Part shown: one piece after another, positions 38,510 through 47,032 of the stretch
How positions within the stretch are numbered: position 1 is the first letter of the stretch
How the letters are laid out: the number at the start of each line of letters is the position of its first letter
Source: Microbacterium fluvii
Lineage (GTDB): Bacteria; Actinomycetota; Actinomycetes; Actinomycetales; Microbacteriaceae
NCBI RefSeq assembly: GCF_025515205.1
Contig: NZ_JAOPFX010000001.1
Span: 620,001-684,000 of the forward strand
Length of the DNA: 64,000 bases
Direction of reading: 5' to 3'
Notes under the pieces: model-generated
What the model saw: the letters and a program-made list of their open reading frames with translations, nothing else
Databases searched by the model: none
What the model was told of the DNA's origin: nothing
Translations under genes and position numbers: made by a program

Positions 38510-39499
38510 ATGACTTCGGAGATCCCCCTGCGCCGCGTCGGCGCATCCGGCCTGCTCGTGTCGGCCGTCGGCCTCGGCTGCAACAACTTCGGCCGCCCCG
38601 GCACCCGCACCGAATCACTCGAGGGCACCCGCGCCGTGATCGATGGCGCCATCGACGCGGGCGTCACGTTCCTCGACACCGCCGACATCTACGGGGGAGA
38701 GCCAGGGCTCTCGGAGACCCTCATGGGCGAAGCGCTCAAGGGGCGTCGCGACGAGGTCGTGCTCGCGACGAAGTTCGGGCACTCGGTGTTCCCCGCGGGG
38801 ATCCCCGGCTCGGCCCGCGGGTCGCGCACCTACGTGCGACGCGCGGTCGAGGCGTCGCTCCGGCGCCTGCAGACCGACTGGATCGACCTGTACCAACTGC
38901 ACACGCCCGACGCGCACACCCCGATCGACGAGACCCTCGACGCGCTCGAAGACCTCGTCCGCGAGGGCAAGGTGCGCTACGTCGGCCACTCGAACTTCGA
39001 GGGCTGGCGCATCGCCGAGGCCGAGTTCACAGCGCGCGAGCGCCGCAGCATCCGCTTCGTCTCCGCCCAGAACCACTACAGCCTGCTCGCCCGCGCGGCC
39101 GAGCGCGAGGTGCTGCCGGCGGCCGAGCGCTACGGGCTCGGGTTCTTCCCGTTCTTCCCGCTGCACAACGGCCTGCTGACAGGCAAGTTCAGCCGCGACA
39201 GCGCGCCGCAGGATTCGCGCATCATGCGGCAGCGCCGGCATGTGTGGGAAGACGCGCCGTGGGACGCACTGGAGGCGTATCAGCGCTTCTGCGACGAACG
39301 GGGCATCACGATGCTCGAGGCGACGTACGGGTGGATGCTGTCGCATCCGGTCGTCTCCAGCGTCATCGCCGGGGCGACCTCCGCGGAGCAGGTGCGTGCG
39401 AACGCCGCCGCGGGCAGCGCCTGGACGCCCACGGCCGACGACCTCGCCGAGATCGACGCGCTGCTGCCGCTGCCGGCCGACCCCGGCGCGCAGGTGTGA
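38510..39499 (+). CDS. Aldo/keto reductase
   Basis: 329 residues, NADPH-dependent TIM barrel. The catalytic tetrad is visible: Asp and Tyr in FLDTADIYGGEPGLSE, Lys in VVLATKFGHS and His in DLYQLHTPD. SVIAGATSAEQVRANAAA near the end binds the NADP phosphate. It resembles the YhdN/general-stress AKR group. The substrate cannot be told from sequence. A leaderless promoter precedes it. Confidence 0.9.
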   Translation: MTSEIPLRRVGASGLLVSAVGLGCNNFGRPGTRTESLEGTRAVIDGAIDAGVTFLDTADIYGGEPGLSETLMGEALKGRRDEVVLATKFGHSVFPAGIPGSARGSRTYVRRAVEASLRRLQTDWIDLYQLHTPDAHTPIDETLDALEDLVREGKVRYVGHSNFEGWRIAEAEFTARERRSIRFVSAQNHYSLLARAAEREVLPAAERYGLGFFPFFPLHNGLLTGKFSRDSAPQDSRIMRQRRHVWEDAPWDALEAYQRFCDERGITMLEATYGWMLSHPVVSSVIAGATSAEQVRANAAAGSAWTPTADDLAEIDALLPLPADPGAQV

Positions 39500-39603
39500 A
39501 CCCGGTTCGCTGAGAGCGGATCGCGTCGCGGTGGCCCGCGCGCGTCGACAGGCGTAGCGTCGGGTTTCGTGCGGCCCGGATGGGTCGCCGGAAGGGGGAC
39601 CGC

Positions 39604-41337
39604 GTGCTCGGCCGTCTGCTCGTGCGCTATCTGAGCCCGGCGTGGCTTCTCATCACCGCTGTCGTGGTCTTCCAGCTCGCGCAGTCCATCGCCTCGCTCA
39701 TGCTGCCGACGCTCAACGCCGACATCATCGACAACGGCGTGGTCACCGGAGACATCGACTACATCTGGCGCACCGGCGGAGTCATGCTGGCGGTCAGCCT
39801 CGTTCAGGTGATCTGCTCGATCGTGGCGGTGTACTTCGGGTCACGGCTCGCGATGGGCATGGGGCGCGACATGCGGTCGGACTTCTTCCATCGCGTCGTC
39901 GCCTTCTCGCAGCGCGAGGTCGGGCAGTTCGGCGCAGCTTCGCTGATCACGCGCAACACGAACGACGTGCAGCAGGTGCAGATGCTCGTGCAGATGTCGG
40001 CGACGGTCATGGTGTCGGCGCCCATGCTCGCGATCGGCGGCGTGATCATGGCGGTGCGCCAGGACGTCGGGCTGTCGTGGCTGATGGCGGTCGCGGTGCC
40101 GGTGCTGCTGCTGATCGTCTCGCTCATCGTCGTGCGGATGGTGCCGGCGTTCAGCCAGATGCAGGCCCGCATCGACCGGGTCAACCAGATCATGCGCGAG
40201 CAGCTGACCGGCATCCGCGTCGTCCGAGCCTTCGTGCGAGAAGACCAGGAGCGGGCACGGTTCGCCGGCGCCAGCGGCGACGTCATGGAGACGGCGCTGC
40301 GAGCGGGCAACCTCATGGCGCTGATGTTCCCGGCCGTCATGCTCGTCATGAACCTCTCCTCGGTCGCGGTGATCTGGTTCGGGGCTTTCCAGGTGCAGGA
40401 CGAGGGCGTGCAGATCGGCACCCTGTTCGCGTTCCTGAACTACCTCATGCAGATCCTCATGGGCGTCATGATGGCGACCTTCATGTTCGTGATGATCCCT
40501 CGCGCCACCGTGTGCGCCGACCGCATCGGCGAGGTGCTGCAGACCGAGCCCTCGGTCGAGGCTCCGGCCGACCCCGTGGCACCGCCCGTTCCGGTCGGCA
40601 AGGTGCAGTTCGACGGGGTCGACTTCGCCTACCCCGGCGCCGAGGACGCCGTGCTGCACGACCTGCGGTTCTCGGTCGAGGCGGGCACCACGACGGCGAT
40701 CATCGGCTCGACGGGGTCGGGCAAGACGACCCTCATCGGTCTGATCGCGCGGCTGTTCGATGCGACGGGAGGCGCCCTGCGGGTCGACGGCGTGGATGTG
40801 CGCGACTACGACCCCGACGAACTCTGGCGCCGCATCGGGCTCGTGCCGCAGCGGGCGTTCCTGTTCTCGGGCAGCATCGCCTCGAACCTGCGCTACGGCG
40901 CCGCCGAGGCCACCGACGCCGATCTGTGGGAGGCGCTGGAGATCGCGCAGGCCGCCGACTTCGTCCGGTCGCTGCCCGAGCAGCTGGCAGCACCCATCGC
41001 CCAGGGCGGCACGAACGTCTCCGGCGGTCAGCGCCAGCGGCTGGCGATCGCCCGCGCCCTGGTGAAGCGGCCGGAGATCTATGTGTTCGACGACTCGTTC
41101 TCGGCCCTCGATCTGAGCACGGATGCGGCCCTCCGCCGGGCCCTCGAGACGAGCCTTCCCGACTCCACGCGCGTCATCGTCGCACAGCGCGTGTCGACCA
41201 TCCGGCACGCGGATCAGATCGTCGTGCTCGACCACGGCCGGATCGTGGGGCTCGGTCCCCACGACGACCTCGTCGAGACCTGTCCGACGTATCGAGAGAT
41301 CGTGGAGTCCCAGCTCGCGGCGGAGGAGGCGGCATGA
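39604..41337 (+). CDS. ABC exporter half-transporter, degenerate-site subunit
   Basis: 577 residues. A six-helix type IV exporter domain (1-310) precedes an ATPase domain with Walker A GSTGSGKTT, signature NVSGGQRQ (471-478) and Walker B YVFDDS, where the catalytic Glu is replaced by Asp497. In heterodimeric exporters this marks the subunit whose own ATP site is degenerate. GTG 39604 follows GAAGGGGG; ATG 39580 is an alternative. A TAGCGT -10 candidate lies at 39554-39559. Its stop overlaps the start of the partner gene. Confidence 0.9.
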   Translation: MLGRLLVRYLSPAWLLITAVVVFQLAQSIASLMLPTLNADIIDNGVVTGDIDYIWRTGGVMLAVSLVQVICSIVAVYFGSRLAMGMGRDMRSDFFHRVVAFSQREVGQFGAASLITRNTNDVQQVQMLVQMSATVMVSAPMLAIGGVIMAVRQDVGLSWLMAVAVPVLLLIVSLIVVRMVPAFSQMQARIDRVNQIMREQLTGIRVVRAFVREDQERARFAGASGDVMETALRAGNLMALMFPAVMLVMNLSSVAVIWFGAFQVQDEGVQIGTLFAFLNYLMQILMGVMMATFMFVMIPRATVCADRIGEVLQTEPSVEAPADPVAPPVPVGKVQFDGVDFAYPGAEDAVLHDLRFSVEAGTTTAIIGSTGSGKTTLIGLIARLFDATGGALRVDGVDVRDYDPDELWRRIGLVPQRAFLFSGSIASNLRYGAAEATDADLWEALEIAQAADFVRSLPEQLAAPIAQGGTNVSGGQRQRLAIARALVKRPEIYVFDDSFSALDLSTDAALRRALETSLPDSTRVIVAQRVSTIRHADQIVVLDHGRIVGLGPHDDLVETCPTYREIVESQLAAEEAA

Positions 41338-43304
41338 GCGGCGCACAGGCGGGCAGGCCCGCTCCCGGCCGCGGCCCTCGCGGCGGTCCCGGTTCGGTCG
41401 CCCCTCCCGGCGAGAAGGCGCAGAACTTCGGGCCGAGCGCCAAGCGGCTGCTGGGCACCATGCGCGCAGAGCGTGCGCTGCTCGTGCTCGTCGTCGTGCT
41501 GGGCGCCCTCAGCGTCACCCTCAACGTGCTCGGACCCAAGCTGCTGGGCGAAGGCACGAACCTGGTCTTCGCGGGCTTCATCTCGCTGCAGGTGCCCGAC
41601 GGCATGACCAAGCAGCAGGTGATCGACGGCCTCATCGCCTCGGGCAACCAGCAGCAGGCCGACATGCTCGCGCCGATGGAGTTCACCCCCGGCGCCGGCA
41701 TCGACTTCGCCGCCCTCGGTCGCATCCTCCTCATCGTCTTGACGGTGTACGTGCTGGCCGCGATCTTCGGCTGGCTGCAGGCGCGGATCCTCAACGGCGT
41801 CGTGCAGCGGTCGATGAACAAGCTGCGCATCCAGGTCGAGGAGAAGATCCACCGACTGCCGCTGTCGTACTTCGACCGCGTGCAGCGCGGTGAGCTGCTC
41901 AGCCGCGTCACCAACGACGTCGACAACATCGGCCAGACGATGCAGCAGACGCTCTCGCAGGTCGTCGTGTCACTGCTGACGGTCATCGGCGTGCTCGTGA
42001 TGATGTTCGTCATCTCGCCCCTGCTGGCCGTCATCGCGCTCGTGACGATCCCGCTCACGATCGTCGTCACCGTCGTCGTGGCCAAGCGCTCGCAGAAGCT
42101 GTTCGTCGCCCAGTGGGCGGCGACCGGCGTGCTCAACGCGCGCGTGGAGGAGACCTTCTCGGGCCATTCGGTCGTCAAGGTCTTCGGCCACCAGCGTGCC
42201 GTCGAGTCGGACTTCCGCGGCGAGAACGAGGAGGTCTACAAGGCCAGCTTCGGGGCGCAGTTCATCTCGGGCATCATCATGCCGTCGATGATGTTCATCG
42301 GAAACCTCGTCTACGTCGCGATCGCCGTCGTCGGCGGGCTGCAGGTGGCGAACGGGCTCATGTCGATCGGCGACGTGCAGGCCTTCATCCAGTACTCCCG
42401 CCAGTTCACTCAGCCGCTGAGCCAGCTCGGCTCGATGGCGAACCTGCTGCAGTCGGGCATCGCCAGCGCCGAGCGCGTCTTCGAGCTGCTCGACGAGCAG
42501 GAGCAGACCCCCGACGCAGACCCGGCAGAGACCGTCGACCCCTCCGCGGGCGAGCTCGACTTCGCCTCCGTCGCCTTCCGCTACTCGCCCGACAAGCCGC
42601 TGATCGACGACCTGGCCCTCCAGGCACACCCCGGCAGCACGGTCGCGATCGTGGGGCCGACCGGCGCGGGCAAGACGACCCTCGTGAACCTCATCATGCG
42701 CTTCTACGACGTGGATGCCGGGAGCATCTCGCTCGGCGGTCTCGACACGCGACGCATGACCCGTGCCGACCTCCGCTCGCGCACCGGCATGGTGCTGCAG
42801 GACACGTGGCTGTTCTCGGGGACGATCCGCGAGAACATCGCCTACGGGCGTCCCGACGCGAGCGAGGAGGAGATCGTCGAGGCCGCCACGGCCGCCTATG
42901 TCGACCGGTTCGTGCATGCCCTGCCCGACGGCTACGACACGATGCTCGACGACGAGGCCACCAACCTCTCGGTCGGCGAGCGGCAGCTCGTCACGATCGC
43001 CCGCGCCTTCCTCGCCGACCCGCGGCTGCTGATCCTCGACGAGGCGACGAGCTCTGTCGACACCCGCACCGAGCTGCTCATCCAGCGCGCGATGTCGCGC
43101 CTGCGTCAGGACCGCACGTCGTTCGTCATCGCCCACCGGCTCTCCACGATCCGCGATGCCGACCTCATCCTGGTGATGGAGCACGGTTCGATCGTCGAGC
43201 AGGGCGATCACGACAGCCTGCTCGCCGCGCGCGGGGCCTACTGGCGCCTGTACAACGCGCAGTTCGAAGCGCCGGTCGAAGGCGAGCCCGACCCGGTCCA
43301 CTAG
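41334..43304 (+). CDS. ABC exporter half-transporter, catalytic subunit
   Basis: 656 residues. A Gly/Pro-rich cytoplasmic N-terminus of about 40 residues, then a six-helix domain with an insertion between helices 1 and 2 (DGMTKQQVIDGLIASGNQQQ), then the ATPase domain with Walker A GPTGAGKTT and Walker B LLILDEATS with intact Glu570. Its signature is changed to NLSVGERQ (544-551). Together with the preceding subunit this gives one canonical and one degenerate ATP site. The substrate is unknown; multidrug or lipid are the usual options. ATG 41334 overlaps the upstream stop (ATGA). Confidence 0.92.
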   Translation: MSGAQAGRPAPGRGPRGGPGSVAPPGEKAQNFGPSAKRLLGTMRAERALLVLVVVLGALSVTLNVLGPKLLGEGTNLVFAGFISLQVPDGMTKQQVIDGLIASGNQQQADMLAPMEFTPGAGIDFAALGRILLIVLTVYVLAAIFGWLQARILNGVVQRSMNKLRIQVEEKIHRLPLSYFDRVQRGELLSRVTNDVDNIGQTMQQTLSQVVVSLLTVIGVLVMMFVISPLLAVIALVTIPLTIVVTVVVAKRSQKLFVAQWAATGVLNARVEETFSGHSVVKVFGHQRAVESDFRGENEEVYKASFGAQFISGIIMPSMMFIGNLVYVAIAVVGGLQVANGLMSIGDVQAFIQYSRQFTQPLSQLGSMANLLQSGIASAERVFELLDEQEQTPDADPAETVDPSAGELDFASVAFRYSPDKPLIDDLALQAHPGSTVAIVGPTGAGKTTLVNLIMRFYDVDAGSISLGGLDTRRMTRADLRSRTGMVLQDTWLFSGTIRENIAYGRPDASEEEIVEAATAAYVDRFVHALPDGYDTMLDDEATNLSVGERQLVTIARAFLADPRLLILDEATSSVDTRTELLIQRAMSRLRQDRTSFVIAHRLSTIRDADLILVMEHGSIVEQGDHDSLLAARGAYWRLYNAQFEAPVEGEPDPVH

Positions 43305-43355
43305 GATGTGAGCACGCGACTTCCTGGCGCGACCCCTGAACCTGGAGGACGAGGC

Positions 43356-44138
43356 GTGTCCGACGTGACGACCGAGAGCCGCGAGGTCTCGACGCACGGG
43401 ACCACGATCACACTCTCGTGGGCCGCGGCGACCCATACGGGTCGGCGCCGTGAGGCGAACCAAGACGCGGTGCTCGCCAGCTATCCGCTGTTCGTCGTGG
43501 CCGACGGCATGGGCGGGCACATCGGCGGCGAGATCGCCAGCACGAGCACGATCGACCGGCTGCGCTCGGTGGTGCAGGCCGGGCAGGTCAACGCGAAGGC
43601 GATCGAGAAGGCCCTCGCCCGCGCCGTCAAAGACATCGCGGCGCGCCCCGACGTCACCGACGACGGCACCGGAACGACCGTGACCGGGGTGTTCCTCGAC
43701 ACCGCGGGCGACCAGGCGCACTGGGTCACGCTCAACATCGGCGACTCGCGGGTCTATCTCGAGCGCGACGGCACGATCGTGCAGGTCACCACCGACCACT
43801 CCGTCGTGCAGGAGCTCATCGCGTCGGGCAAGCTCAGCCCCGAAGAGGCCGAGAACCACCCCTACGGCAACGTGATCACCCGCGCCGTCGGGCCGAGCGA
43901 CAGCGTCACGCCCGACTACGTGCGACTCGACGTCGTCGACGGCGACCGCTTCGTCATCTGCTCGGACGGGCTGACCAAAGAGCTCACCGATTACGGCATC
44001 CGGCACTTCCTCGACGAGAACGCCGACCCCGCGGCGGCCGTCGACGCGATGATGGAGGCGGCGCTCGAGAACGGCGGCCGCGACAACATCACGATCATCG
44101 TTCTCGACGTGGCCGGTTCCTCCCCCGTCAGCGACTGA
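43356..44138 (+). CDS. PP2C-type serine/threonine phosphatase
   Basis: 260 residues, metal-dependent PPM family. The motifs are RREANQDAVLA, VVADGMGGHIGGEIAS (metal-binding Asp/Gly), GTGTTVTGVFL, LNIGDSRVYLERDG, FVICSDGLTKELTD and GGRDNITIIVLDV. It is a soluble, single-domain enzyme reversing Ser/Thr kinase signals; no kinase gene is in the window. GTG 43356 follows GGAGGACGAGG; a longer frame from 43308 lacks similarity. The next gene, 67 nt away, is the FtsK/EccC-like ATPase. Confidence 0.92.
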   Translation: MSDVTTESREVSTHGTTITLSWAAATHTGRRREANQDAVLASYPLFVVADGMGGHIGGEIASTSTIDRLRSVVQAGQVNAKAIEKALARAVKDIAARPDVTDDGTGTTVTGVFLDTAGDQAHWVTLNIGDSRVYLERDGTIVQVTTDHSVVQELIASGKLSPEEAENHPYGNVITRAVGPSDSVTPDYVRLDVVDGDRFVICSDGLTKELTDYGIRHFLDENADPAAAVDAMMEAALENGGRDNITIIVLDVAGSSPVSD

Positions 44139-44205
44139 CCCTTCATCCTCCACGGATGCCGCCGCGCGCCGTCGCGGCGTGGCGGCGCGGGTGTGTGCTG
44201 GGGCG

Positions 44206-47001
44206 ATGCGCACTGCCGACGACGAGCCCCTGCGTCTTCCCGATCCGTGGACGCCGCCGCCGCGGACGGGCTTCCCCCTGCTGGCCGCTCTCGCTCCCGT
44301 CGCGGGAGCCGTCGTGCTGTGGCTGGCGACCGGCAGCGCGCTCATGCTGCTGCTGGCCGCCCTCGGGCCGCTCATCGCCCTCGCGACGGTGGCCGACGGA
44401 GCCCGCGCCGTGCGGCGCCAAGGCCGCAGACACCGCATCGACGCGGCGACGGCGCGTGCCGAGGTCGCCGATGCCCTCGACGCACGTCACAGCGCCGAGC
44501 GGCGTGCGTGCGAGCGGCGGCATCCGGATGTGCGGGCCTTCGCCGGTCATCCCGGTGACATCTGGCGCGCCGTGCCTGGGCGGGCGGCGCACTGGCGGGT
44601 GGGGGTGGGTGCCGTGCCGAGCGCGGTGCAGATCGGGGGAGGCGGCGCGGATGCAGAGACCGAGGCGCTGCGCCTGCGCGCCCGCACCCTCGAGCGGGCC
44701 CCCGTGACGGTCCCGTTCGACGACGGCGTCGCGGTGCGCGGCGGCGCCGTGCTCGTCGCCGGGGTCGTGCGTGCCCTCGCCCTCGAGCGGTGCCTCGCGG
44801 TGCCGCCGGCGGAGCTGCGCATCGAGGCCGCGCCCTCGGCCGATGGCGGGTGGATGCGGCTGCTGCCGCACGCGGCAGCAGCGGGCCGCGACGAGGGGGC
44901 CTCTGGCCGCGCGACTCTGGCGGTCGCACTTCCCGGGGACTCCGTGCCGACGGCCGCCGGTGCGCTGCTGGTGGGCATCCCCGGCGACGCACCGCCACCC
45001 CCGCGCTGCCGTGCCGTGCTCACGGTGGTCTCACCCGATCGCGCACTGCTCGATCATGAGGGCGAGGTGCGTGAGGTCGCCGTGGAGGCACTGAGCGCCG
45101 GACAGGCGGCGGCCGTGGCGGCCGACCTCGCCGCGCGTGCCGTGGCGCTCGCGCAGGCGGCGCCGGTGGAGACCCTCATGCTGCGCGATCTGCCGAGGGC
45201 GCACACGGCGCACGGCGTGCTCGGTGCGGTGCTCGGGCGCGACCGCGGCGAGCCGGTGGCGGTCGACCTCGTCGCCGACGGGCCCCACGCGGTCGTGGCG
45301 GGCGTCACCGGTTCGGGCAAGAGCGAGCTGCTGGTGTCGTGGGTGCTCGCGATGGCGGCCGCGCACGACAGCTCGGAGGTGAGCTTTCTGCTCGCCGACT
45401 TCAAGGGCGGAGCGGCGTTCGCCGCTCTCGCCGACCTGCCGCATGTCACCGGCGTGCTCACCGATCTGGACGAGGCGGGGGCGCTGCGCGCCGTCGAGAG
45501 CCTGCGGGCGGAGCTGCGACGCCGGGAGGCGGAGCTCGCACGATGCGGCGCGCGCGACATCGACGACGAGCGGGTCGGGCTGCCGCGCCTCGTGGTCGTC
45601 GTCGATGAGTTCGCCGCCCTGGTGGCGGCGCACGCGTCGCTGACGGCGCTCTTCTGCGACATCGCCGCGCGCGGCAGAGCGCTGGGACTGCACCTCGTAC
45701 TCGGCACTCAGCGCATCACGGGCGTCGTCGGCGATGCGCTGCTGGCCAACTCTCCGCTGCGGATCAGCCTGCGGGTGACCGACTCCGCCGACAGCAGGGC
45801 GGTGATCGGCACGGATGCCGCGGCCCGGCTCGACGGCGGTGCGACCGGGCGTGGGGTGGCGCTGCTGCGGCGCGCCGCCGACGGCGCGCCGCAGCAGCTG
45901 AGGGTCGCACTGTCGACCACGGACGACGTGGCCGCGGTGCGCGCGGCGCACCGCGGACCGCGGCCGCACCGCCCGTGGCTGCCCGCGCTGCCGGAGCAGC
46001 TGACCCTGGCCGACCTGCGCGCCCACCCCGAAGCGGCGACCGGGCACGGCGACCTGATGCTCGGACTCGTCGACGAACCCGAGCGGCAGCGGCAGCATCC
46101 GCTCGTGATCGGCCAGGAGAGCCGAGGCGTGCTCATCGTCGGGTGTGGCGGCGCAGGCAAGTCGACGGCGCTGCGCACGCTCGCGGAGCAAGCCGAGCGC
46201 ACCGTGTGGGTGCCCGCCGACGGCGAGGGCGTCTGGGATGCCGTGGCCGCGCTCGATGAGCGCGCGCCGGCGCCCGGCACCCTGCTGCTGGTCGACGATC
46301 TCGACGCCGTGGGCGCGGGGCTCCCTCCGGACTACGCGCACGAGCTGATCGAGCGGCTCGAGCGCGTGGTGCGCGGCGCCGGCGCGGCCGGACTGCTCGT
46401 GGTCGCCGCCGCGCAGCGGCTGACGGGGCGCGCGGCCCGTATCGCCGAACTGCTGCCGCACCGCTTCGTGCTGGCGACCGGCTCGCGCGTCGATCATGTG
46501 GCCGCCGGCGGCGACGCCGCCCGCTTCGCCGAGGCGCGGCCGCCCGGGCGGGGGCTCTGGGGCACGGCCGAGGTGCAGGTGGCGGTCGCGACAGAGGTGG
46601 CCGCACCCCGTGAGGTGCCCGAGCCTCCCGAGTGGATGCCCCGACACGCCGTCGCCGCCGTCGTGATGCGTCGCGGCGCGAGTGCACAGGCCGTGCTGGA
46701 GGGCTGGGTCGCCGCGGGGGTCGCGCTGGCGACCCCCGACGAGTTCGCCGTGGGCCTGCCGAGCACCCCCGACGTGCTCGTGGTCGTGGGCGACCCCGAG
46801 CAGTGGCACCGGCAATGGCGGGTGCTCGGCGACCTGCGCGCCGAGCACGAGCTCGTGGTCGATGCGGCGTGCGCCGCCGACTACCGCGCTCTCACCGGGG
46901 AGCGGATGCTGCCGCCGTACTGCGCGCCCGGCCGAGGCCGGGCGTGGCTGCACCGCGCCGGCGGAGCGGCCGAGCGGGTGCGTCTCGCGGGTGGTGCTTG
47001 A
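44206..47001 (+). CDS. FtsK/SpoIIIE (EccC-like) double-ATPase membrane protein
   Basis: 931 residues. Two adjacent N-terminal helices (LLAALAPVAGAVVLWLATG; ALMLLLAALGPLIALATV) are followed by a basic stretch, as in EccC/EssC. The first FtsK/SpoIIIE ATPase has Walker A GVTGSGKSE, FLLADFKGGAAF and Walker B LVVVVDEFAALV; the second has GCGGAGKST and TLLLVDDLDAV. EccC normally has three ATPase domains and EssC has FHA domains; here there are two and no FHA. No WXG100, EccB, EccD or mycosin gene is nearby. ATG 44206 is chosen; GTG 44179 is an alternative. Confidence 0.85.
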   Translation: MRTADDEPLRLPDPWTPPPRTGFPLLAALAPVAGAVVLWLATGSALMLLLAALGPLIALATVADGARAVRRQGRRHRIDAATARAEVADALDARHSAERRACERRHPDVRAFAGHPGDIWRAVPGRAAHWRVGVGAVPSAVQIGGGGADAETEALRLRARTLERAPVTVPFDDGVAVRGGAVLVAGVVRALALERCLAVPPAELRIEAAPSADGGWMRLLPHAAAAGRDEGASGRATLAVALPGDSVPTAAGALLVGIPGDAPPPPRCRAVLTVVSPDRALLDHEGEVREVAVEALSAGQAAAVAADLAARAVALAQAAPVETLMLRDLPRAHTAHGVLGAVLGRDRGEPVAVDLVADGPHAVVAGVTGSGKSELLVSWVLAMAAAHDSSEVSFLLADFKGGAAFAALADLPHVTGVLTDLDEAGALRAVESLRAELRRREAELARCGARDIDDERVGLPRLVVVVDEFAALVAAHASLTALFCDIAARGRALGLHLVLGTQRITGVVGDALLANSPLRISLRVTDSADSRAVIGTDAAARLDGGATGRGVALLRRAADGAPQQLRVALSTTDDVAAVRAAHRGPRPHRPWLPALPEQLTLADLRAHPEAATGHGDLMLGLVDEPERQRQHPLVIGQESRGVLIVGCGGAGKSTALRTLAEQAERTVWVPADGEGVWDAVAALDERAPAPGTLLLVDDLDAVGAGLPPDYAHELIERLERVVRGAGAAGLLVVAAAQRLTGRAARIAELLPHRFVLATGSRVDHVAAGGDAARFAEARPPGRGLWGTAEVQVAVATEVAAPREVPEPPEWMPRHAVAAVVMRRGASAQAVLEGWVAAGVALATPDEFAVGLPSTPDVLVVVGDPEQWHRQWRVLGDLRAEHELVVDAACAADYRALTGERMLPPYCAPGRGRAWLHRAGGAAERVRLAGGA

Positions 47002-47026
47002 CCGGGTCGTGCGCCGGTTCTACGGT
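46998..47026 (+). promoter_or_regulatory. Full sigma-70-type promoter of leaderless permease gene
   Basis: TTGACC (46998-47003), a 17-nt spacer and TACGGT (47021-47026), then exactly 6 nt to ATG 47033. This is the clearest -35/-10 pair in the window. Confidence 0.65.
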
Positions 47027-47032
47027 CGCGGT

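Noticed and set aside
43356-47001. Complete type VII secretion locus
   Set aside because: Only an EccC-like ATPase and a phosphatase are present; the permease and Ald that follow are unrelated and no WXG100-sized ORF with that motif was seen.
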